A stretch of 45,403 bases of DNA from Armatimonadota bacterium (GTDB lineage: Bacteria > Armatimonadota > JAAZEB01). The notes under the pieces are model-generated. The model made no database searches. It was not told where the DNA came from and saw nothing but the letters and a program-made list of their open reading frames with translations. Position numbers and translations under genes: made by a program. Shown here piece by piece: positions 39,881-45,403 of the stretch. The stretch spans positions 1-45,403 of the forward strand of contig JAAZEB010000051.1 in NCBI GenBank assembly GCA_012512505.1. The letters are read 5' to 3'. Each line of letters opens with the position of its first letter. Positions within the stretch are counted from its first letter, which is position 1.

Positions 39881-42800
39881 ATGATCACCAAACGCATCAC
39901 GATCGTCGGGGTGTTTGTGCTCTGTTCGCTGCTCGCGGGCGGGCGCAGCCAGACCGCCCCGGCGCCACTCACCAACATCGCCGGGCCGGCCTACGGCACC
40001 CGCGTGGTGGCCGACACGCAGTTTAGCGAGAAGCACTCCGCCGCCAACGCCGTGGACGGGCGTCTGGAGCCGGGGGAAGGTTGCTGGTACTCACAGGATT
40101 GGACCCAGCTCCCCTGCGCGCTCACCTTTACCCTGGACGGCGAGGAGGAGATCCGGCAGGTGGTGCTGCACCAGGCGCGCTGGAACGGCAACATGTACCA
40201 CACCAAGGAGTTCGCCCTGGAGACCTCCGCGGACGGCAAAACGTGGACGCGCGTGGCAACCGGCGAGCTGGCCGATGACAACGAGGCGAAGGCGGTCCTG
40301 GACGTGAACCTGCGCACGCGCTGGCTGCGGGTGGTGGTGCTCTCCTCCTACAACCCGTTCCAGACCTGCGGTCTCACCGAGGTGGAGATCCTGGCGGCAG
40401 GGCACCTTGGCTTTGGCGCCTCGCAGGTCCGGCTGAACGGCCGCCCGACCCCGGCGACCGCCCCGGTCTGCGGCCTCTCTTTCGTAGCGGCGGACTCGGG
40501 GCCGCAGGTGGCGGTGTATGACCGTCCGGCGGGCCTGCTGGCTTGCGTGCGCCCAGGGGAGAACGCGACGCTAGAGATCCCGGTCCACTCGGTGGCGGAG
40601 CCGCTGACGCTGTGCGCCGACGTGGTCCTCAAATCTGGCCGGACGGCGGTGGTGCAGGTGTCGGCGGGCGAGGAGCGCCTGCGGCGGACGCTGACCGGCC
40701 CGGGCAAGGTGGCCCTGTCGGCACCGCTGGGGCGTCCGGCGGACGGCACCGCGATCACGCTGGAAACGCAAGCCGATACGGATGAGGCGGCGGTGGAGTG
40801 GCGCAACGTGCGCCTAGTGGTGGGCCAACGCACACGGCGGCTGCCGCTGGCGGTGCAGGCGCCCGACTACGGCCGCGGGGCGCCGCCGACCACGCCAGAG
40901 CTGCGGGCGCCGCTGCGGCGTGCCCTCCTGGAGTGGGATTGGAAGATGCAGGATGGCATCGGCACCGAGCGCAACCCCAGCAGCTACCAGGACGCCCTTG
41001 CCCAGGTGCTGGAGCGCGGGCAGCGCCTGATTGATGACCTGCGCGCGCACGGGCACACCGCCCGCCTGGGAGACCGCCCGGCGCGCTGGGCCGCCCTGAA
41101 GCAGGAGTACGCCGACCTGGCCGCCAGCAACAGCGAGGACGCCGACGCCTGGGAGGCGCTCTACCTGCGCGTGCACTCCCTGCGCCGGGAGATCGCCCTG
41201 CGCAACCCGCTGTTCCCGAAGGTGCCCATCCTGTTCGTCAAGCAGGTGCCAGGGGCGTTCAGCCACCAGCTCACCCAGGTGTACGGGCGCTACGCCCGCC
41301 CGGGCGGCGGCCTCTTCGTGCTCGACAAGCCAGGCGCCTCGATGGTTGCCCGGCCGCTAGCCCCCGGCGCGCTCCCGCTCGGCAGCTACGCCTACCCGGA
41401 GATCTCCTTCGAGGGGGATCGCCTCCTCTTCGCCTACTGCCAGACCGACAGCACCCCGCAAGACACCATCCAGGGGCAGCCTGGCCGCTACTACCATCTC
41501 TACGAGATGAAGGTGGACGGCACCGGCCTGACACGCCTCACCGACGGCCCCTACGACGACTTCTCGCCGCGCTACCTGCCGGACGGCCGGATCCTCTGCA
41601 TTTCCACCCGGCGGGGCGGCTGGCATCGCTGCGGCTCGCCCGGCTGCGAGAACTACACCCTGGCGGTGATGGCGCGCGACGGCAGCATGCCCCGCCCGAT
41701 CTCGTACCACGAGACGCAGGAGTGGGACCCCGCCGTGCTGCACGACGGCCGGATCATCTATACCCGCTGGGATTACGTGGACCGGCACCCGGTCTTCTAC
41801 GAGCATCTCTGGTTCACCTTCCCGGATGGCACCCGACCCTCGGTCTTCTTTGGGAACAACACGTTCAACCCGGTGGGGATCTGGGAGCCGAAGCCGGTGC
41901 CGAACTCTCACCGGGTGATGGCGACGGCGGCGGCACACCACGCGATGACCGCTGGCTCGATTGTCCTGGTGGACGTGGGCAACGGCGTGGATGGGCTGCA
42001 GTGCCTCATCCGCCTGACGCCCGACGCGCCGTTCCCCGAAAGCGAGACGCCCGTTGGCGGCTGGTTCAACCCGAAGCCGGACGTGAAGCCGTTTGAGACG
42101 GCGGAGTCGCGGCGCTGGCCGGGCCACTGCTACCGCACCCCCCACCCGTTTTCCGACAACTACTTCCTGGCCGCCTACAGCTTCCAGGGGTTGATCGGCG
42201 AGCCACACGGCAACCCGGCCAACATGTTCGGAATCTACTGGATGGACGCGTTCGGCAACAAGGAGCTGCTCTATCGCGACCCAAACATCGCCAGCCTATG
42301 GCCGGTGCCGATCCAGGCGCGCCGGCGGCCCCCCGTCATCCCCTCCCAACTTGACCCGAGCCTGGGAAACGAGGGCACCTTCGTCGTCCAGAACGTGTAT
42401 GCCAGTGACCCGGCGATCCCGCGCGGCACGGTGAAGGCGCTGCGCGTGGTGCAGGTGCTCCCCAAGTCGACCCCCGGCATCGACAACCCGCCGGTGGGCC
42501 GGCCGCGCGGCGCTCCTGGTAAGCAGGTGCTGGGCACAGTGCCGGTGGAGCCAGACGGCTCGGCACACTTCCGCGTGCCGGCCGGGATTGAGGTCGCCTT
42601 CCAGGCGCTGGACGAGCGCGGCATGGCGGTGCAGGTGATGCGCAGCGGCACCTACCTGCAGCCGGGCGAGCGCGCCACCTGCGTTGGCTGCCACGAACCC
42701 CGCACCTCGGTGCCCCAGCGCACCCGCCTGATGGCGACGGCGCGCCCGCCCTCAGTGATTGAGCCCGGGCCAGACGGCTCGAAGCCGTTCAGCTATCCGA

Positions 42801-43171
42801 TCCTGGTCCAACCGGTGCTGGACAAGCACTGCGTCTCTTGCCACAGCGGCGAGGAGCCGGCCGGCGGCGTGGAGCTCACCGGGCGGCCGGAGGGGCGCTA
42901 CACCGCGTCCTACAACGCTCTCTCGGCGCGCGTGCCGTTCTCTGACCTGGACAACGGCGACGCGGTGAGCCGCCCAGGCCGCTTTGGCGCCTACGGCAGC
43001 CCGGTGATGAAGCAACTGCTGGAGGGCCACAACAACGTGAAGCTGAGCGACGCCGAACTGCGCCGCCTGGCCACCTGGATGGATATTGCCCTTTTCTACG
43101 GCACGTTCGACCCGGAGGACCAGGCCCGCCAGCAGCGCGGCGAGCGCATTGCCGGCCCCGCCTTGCAGTAG
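39881..43171 (+). CDS. Secreted discoidin/PD40 propeller/di-heme c-type protein (HzsA-like)
   Basis: A 1096-residue exported protein. The signal peptide (1-24) is followed by a discoidin (F5/8 type C, CBM32) module (about 35-165; SAANAVDGRLEPGEGCWYSQ). A large propeller region (about 460-870) has TolB/PD40 signatures (YEMKVDGTGLTRLTDGPYDD, SPRYLPDGRILCIST) and the DGRIIYTRWDYVDR block found in hydrazine-synthase-alpha-like proteins. Two CxxCH heme c sites follow: Cys934-His938 (CVGCH) and Cys984-His988 (CVSCH). It needs Sec export and the cytochrome c maturation system. ATG 39881 has GGAGGT ten bases upstream; the frame from 39785 would start inside the promoter. It is not evidence for anammox: this family is common in non-anammox bacteria. 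Its role is unknown. Confidence 0.88.
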   Translation: MITKRITIVGVFVLCSLLAGGRSQTAPAPLTNIAGPAYGTRVVADTQFSEKHSAANAVDGRLEPGEGCWYSQDWTQLPCALTFTLDGEEEIRQVVLHQARWNGNMYHTKEFALETSADGKTWTRVATGELADDNEAKAVLDVNLRTRWLRVVVLSSYNPFQTCGLTEVEILAAGHLGFGASQVRLNGRPTPATAPVCGLSFVAADSGPQVAVYDRPAGLLACVRPGENATLEIPVHSVAEPLTLCADVVLKSGRTAVVQVSAGEERLRRTLTGPGKVALSAPLGRPADGTAITLETQADTDEAAVEWRNVRLVVGQRTRRLPLAVQAPDYGRGAPPTTPELRAPLRRALLEWDWKMQDGIGTERNPSSYQDALAQVLERGQRLIDDLRAHGHTARLGDRPARWAALKQEYADLAASNSEDADAWEALYLRVHSLRREIALRNPLFPKVPILFVKQVPGAFSHQLTQVYGRYARPGGGLFVLDKPGASMVARPLAPGALPLGSYAYPEISFEGDRLLFAYCQTDSTPQDTIQGQPGRYYHLYEMKVDGTGLTRLTDGPYDDFSPRYLPDGRILCISTRRGGWHRCGSPGCENYTLAVMARDGSMPRPISYHETQEWDPAVLHDGRIIYTRWDYVDRHPVFYEHLWFTFPDGTRPSVFFGNNTFNPVGIWEPKPVPNSHRVMATAAAHHAMTAGSIVLVDVGNGVDGLQCLIRLTPDAPFPESETPVGGWFNPKPDVKPFETAESRRWPGHCYRTPHPFSDNYFLAAYSFQGLIGEPHGNPANMFGIYWMDAFGNKELLYRDPNIASLWPVPIQARRRPPVIPSQLDPSLGNEGTFVVQNVYASDPAIPRGTVKALRVVQVLPKSTPGIDNPPVGRPRGAPGKQVLGTVPVEPDGSAHFRVPAGIEVAFQALDERGMAVQVMRSGTYLQPGERATCVGCHEPRTSVPQRTRLMATARPPSVIEPGPDGSKPFSYPILVQPVLDKHCVSCHSGEEPAGGVELTGRPEGRYTASYNALSARVPFSDLDNGDAVSRPGRFGAYGSPVMKQLLEGHNNVKLSDAELRRLATWMDIALFYGTFDPEDQARQQRGERIAGPALQ

Positions 43172-43196
43172 CGCCCGCGGGAGAGGACGAGGGAGG

Positions 43197-45403
43197 ATGG
43201 CAACACCAACACTGCACCTGATCTGCAACGCGCACCTGGATCCGGTCTGGCTGTGGGAATGGGAAGAGGGCGCCGCCGCGGCGATCTCCACCTTCCGCAC
43301 CGCCGCCGACCTGTGCGAGGAGTTCGACGGCTTCGTCTTCAACCACAACGAGGCGCTCCTCTACCAGTGGGTGGAAGAGTACGAGCCGGAGCTGTTCCAA
43401 CGCATCCAGCGGCTGGTGCGCGCCGGCAAGTGGCATGTCATGGGCGGCTGGCACCTGCAGCCGGACTGCAACATGCCCAGCGGCGAGTCGTTCGTTCGCC
43501 AGGCGCTCACCGGGCGGCGCTACTTCCGGGAGAAACTGGGGGTGGAGCCCACCACCGCGATCAACCTGGACCCGTTCGGGCATACCCGCGGCCTGGTGCA
43601 GATCCTGGCCAAGTGCGGCTACGACTCCTACCTCTTCTGCCGGCCGGCGCAGCACGATTGCGCCCTCCCCGCCGATGAGTTCGTCTGGGTGGGTTACGAT
43701 GGCTCGGAGATCCTCTGCACCCGGGTGCCGGTGGGCTACAACTCGCCGCTCGGCCGGGCGCGCGAGAAGGTAGAAGCCTGGATCCAGGCCAACCCGGGGC
43801 GGCCCGTGGCCACCGTGCTGTGGGGCGTGGGCAATCACGGCGGCGGCCCCTCGCGCACCGACCTGCAGCGCCTGCGCGCCTTCATGGCTGAATGCACCAC
43901 CTACCGCGTGGTCCACTCCACCCCGGAGGCCTACTTCGCCGAACTGAAGGCGCAGGCGGCCACCCTGCCCCGCCACGCTGGCGATCTGAACCCCTGGGCG
44001 GTCGGGTGCTATACCTCCCAGGTGCACCTCAAGCAGCGCCACCGCCTGCTGGAGAACGAGCTGTACGCCCTGGAGAAGATGGCCACCACCGCCGCCATCC
44101 AAGGGTTGATGCCCTACCCGCGAGCCGATCTGAACGCGGCGCTGCGCGACCTGCTGACCAGCGAGTTTCACGACATCCTGCCCGGCACCTCCATCCAACC
44201 GGTGGAAGAGAGCTCGCTGCGCCTGATGGACCACGCCCTGGAGATCCTCTCGCGGCTGAAGGCGCGGGCCTTCTTCGCGCTTTCCGCCGGCCAGCCCAAG
44301 GCCGCCGAGGGCGAGATCCCGATCCTCGTCTACAACCCGCACCCCTACCCGGTGCGCACGACCATCGAGTGTGAGTTCCAGCTTCAGGACCAGAACTGGA
44401 CAGACACCTTCACCCTCCCGACCGTCTACCAGCACGGGCAGCCACTGCCCTGCCAGGTGGAGCGGGAGCAGAGCAACGTCGCGCTCGACTGGCGCAAGCG
44501 CGTCGTCTTTGCCGCGGAGCTGGCGCCGTCTCAGATGAGCCGCTTCGACTGCCGCCTGGAAACACGGCCGGCGAAGCCCGCGGTGACCCTCACCGAGGCC
44601 GACGGCGCGATCCGCTTCGTGACCAACGACCTGGAGGTGGTCATCAACACCCACACGGGGCTGGTGGACCGCTACCGCGTGCGGGGCGTCGACTGCGTGG
44701 AGCCCGGGGCGTTTGCGCCGGTGGTGCTGCGCGACGACGAGGATCCCTGGGGGATGCGCGTGCGCCGCTTCGACCAGGTGGAGGGCGCGTTCACGCTGAT
44801 GTCTCCCGAGGAGAGCACCCGCTTCTCCGGGGTGACCGCCGGCACGCTTCCCTCGGTGCGGGTGGTGGAGGACGGCGCGGTACGCAGCGTAGTGGAGGCG
44901 GTGCTGCGCTATGGAAACTCCTTCATCTGCCAGCGCTACAAGCTGCCGAAGGAGGGCACCGAGATCGAGGTGGAGACGCGCGTCCACTGGAACGAGAAGG
45001 ACCGCCTGCTGAAGCTGGTGATCCCGACGCCCTTCGCCGAGGGCGCCTACCTGGGCCAAGTGGCCTACGGCACCGATGCACTGCCCGCCAACGGGGACGA
45101 AGCGGTGGCACAGAAATGGGTGGCCTGCGTCTGCCGGCAGCGCGACCTGGCGCTCACCTGCATCAACGATGGCGTCTACGGCTCTGACTACCACCAGGGG
45201 CGGCTGCGGCTGACGCTGCTGCGCTCGCCCGCTTATTCCGGCCACCCGATTGGCGACCGACCGGTGGTGCCGCAGGATCGCTACACCCCGCGCATCGACC
45301 AGGGCGAGCGGCTCTTCCGCTTCTGGATCAACGCTGGCCCGGCCGCCGCGCGCCTGGCCGTGGTGGACCGTGAGGCACTGGCCCACAACGAAAAGCCGTT
45401 CGC
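43197..45403 (+). CDS. GH38 alpha-mannosidase (3' end outside window)
   Basis: At least 735 residues, still open at the window end. The N-terminus CNAHLDPVWLWEWEEG gives zinc ligands His13 and Asp15. NLDPFGHT supplies the nucleophile Asp125, GVGNHGGGPSRTD supplies His214, and EFHDILPGTS supplies His325. These are the complete GH38 metal and catalytic residues. GH38 enzymes remove alpha-linked mannose, with retention. A central three-helix region and the start of the large C-terminal beta domain follow. No signal peptide, so it is cytoplasmic. ATG 43197 has GAGAGG upstream; the stop of the di-heme gene is 25 nt before. It suggests that the cluster handles mannose-containing glycans. Confidence 0.95.
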   Translation, partial: MATPTLHLICNAHLDPVWLWEWEEGAAAAISTFRTAADLCEEFDGFVFNHNEALLYQWVEEYEPELFQRIQRLVRAGKWHVMGGWHLQPDCNMPSGESFVRQALTGRRYFREKLGVEPTTAINLDPFGHTRGLVQILAKCGYDSYLFCRPAQHDCALPADEFVWVGYDGSEILCTRVPVGYNSPLGRAREKVEAWIQANPGRPVATVLWGVGNHGGGPSRTDLQRLRAFMAECTTYRVVHSTPEAYFAELKAQAATLPRHAGDLNPWAVGCYTSQVHLKQRHRLLENELYALEKMATTAAIQGLMPYPRADLNAALRDLLTSEFHDILPGTSIQPVEESSLRLMDHALEILSRLKARAFFALSAGQPKAAEGEIPILVYNPHPYPVRTTIECEFQLQDQNWTDTFTLPTVYQHGQPLPCQVEREQSNVALDWRKRVVFAAELAPSQMSRFDCRLETRPAKPAVTLTEADGAIRFVTNDLEVVINTHTGLVDRYRVRGVDCVEPGAFAPVVLRDDEDPWGMRVRRFDQVEGAFTLMSPEESTRFSGVTAGTLPSVRVVEDGAVRSVVEAVLRYGNSFICQRYKLPKEGTEIEVETRVHWNEKDRLLKLVIPTPFAEGAYLGQVAYGTDALPANGDEAVAQKWVACVCRQRDLALTCINDGVYGSDYHQGRLRLTLLRSPAYSGHPIGDRPVVPQDRYTPRIDQGERLFRFWINAGPAAARLAVVDREALAHNEKPF

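Noticed and set aside
39881-43171. Evidence of anammox metabolism from the hydrazine-synthase-alpha-like region
   Set aside because: No beta/gamma subunits, hydrazine dehydrogenase or multi-heme partners are present, and the PD40/HzsA-like fold is common in other bacteria.
42876-45386. Very long minus-strand open frame (836 codons)
   Set aside because: It lies opposite the di-heme protein's CxxCH region and the complete GH38 active site; an antisense shadow.
1-45403. tRNA, rRNA, insertion sequence, prophage or att sites
   Set aside because: I saw no cloverleaf, transposase, integrase or phage structural gene, and no target-site duplication around the repeat elements.

Overview
This is a high-GC (about two thirds G+C by eye) bacterial chromosomal window of 45.4 kb. 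It carries 26 main protein genes, the trailer end of a CRISPR array at the left edge, and no rRNA, tRNA, phage or insertion sequence that I can see. The gene content is hopanoid-type squalene synthesis (hpnC, hpnD, hpnE), a sulfatase, secreted glycoside-hydrolase-like giants, a creatininase-family hydrolase and a PD40/di-heme c-type protein. That mix resembles Armatimonadota or Planctomycetota-like bacteria. This placement is inference from gene content only.

Layout. 1-283: last repeats of a CRISPR array, including a badly decayed terminal repeat. 334-3511 (minus): secreted esterase and a zinc-ribbon membrane protein. 3618-5817 (plus): sugar isomerase-like TIM barrel and a PHP-domain protein. 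5818-6130: a possible 26-residue mini-ORF and a strong hairpin. 6131-10151 (minus): SGNH hydrolase, Fe-S aldo/keto reductase, sulfatase. 10298-13832 (plus): uvrC with a clear sigma70-type promoter, then a GAF-SpoIIE phosphatase. 13841-18145 (minus): zinc-dependent dehydrogenase, hpnC, hpnD and hpnE, very likely one transcript from a TTGACA-17-TACACT promoter. 18146-18605: a dispersed repeat element and a 7-bp tandem tract. 18606-22989: lactonase (minus) divergent from a subtilase and a lipoprotein (plus). 23114-24925 (minus): two unrecognised proteins, the first with its signal peptide in a different frame from its body. 25151-26125 (minus): Gfo/Idh/MocA oxidoreductase. 26481-45403 (plus): seven co-directional genes. 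These are a GH-like 1205-residue protein, a creatininase-family protein, a CBM9/GH/CARDB giant, an M28-type peptidase, a GH42-like enzyme, a discoidin/PD40/di-heme protein and a GH38 alpha-mannosidase cut by the window end.

How it fits together. HpnC, HpnD and HpnE turn farnesyl diphosphate into squalene. No squalene-hopene cyclase lies in the window. The right 20 kb looks like a carbohydrate or glycoconjugate processing locus: secreted enzymes act outside the cell, and apparently cytoplasmic partners (GH38, creatininase-like, M28, Gfo/Idh, isomerase, PHP, sulfatase) would handle the products. The actual substrate cannot be read from sequence.

Beyond genes, the best observations are: (1) a composite intergenic repeat present twice (18346-18430 and 30118-30194), each copy followed by a tract of NCACCTR heptads; (2) the frameshifted signal peptide of the 24.9 kb gene, supported by a promoter that excludes the longer start; (3) long GC hairpins without a T-run after many gene ends; (4) the decayed CRISPR trailer repeat; (5) a candidate small protein at 5952-6032.
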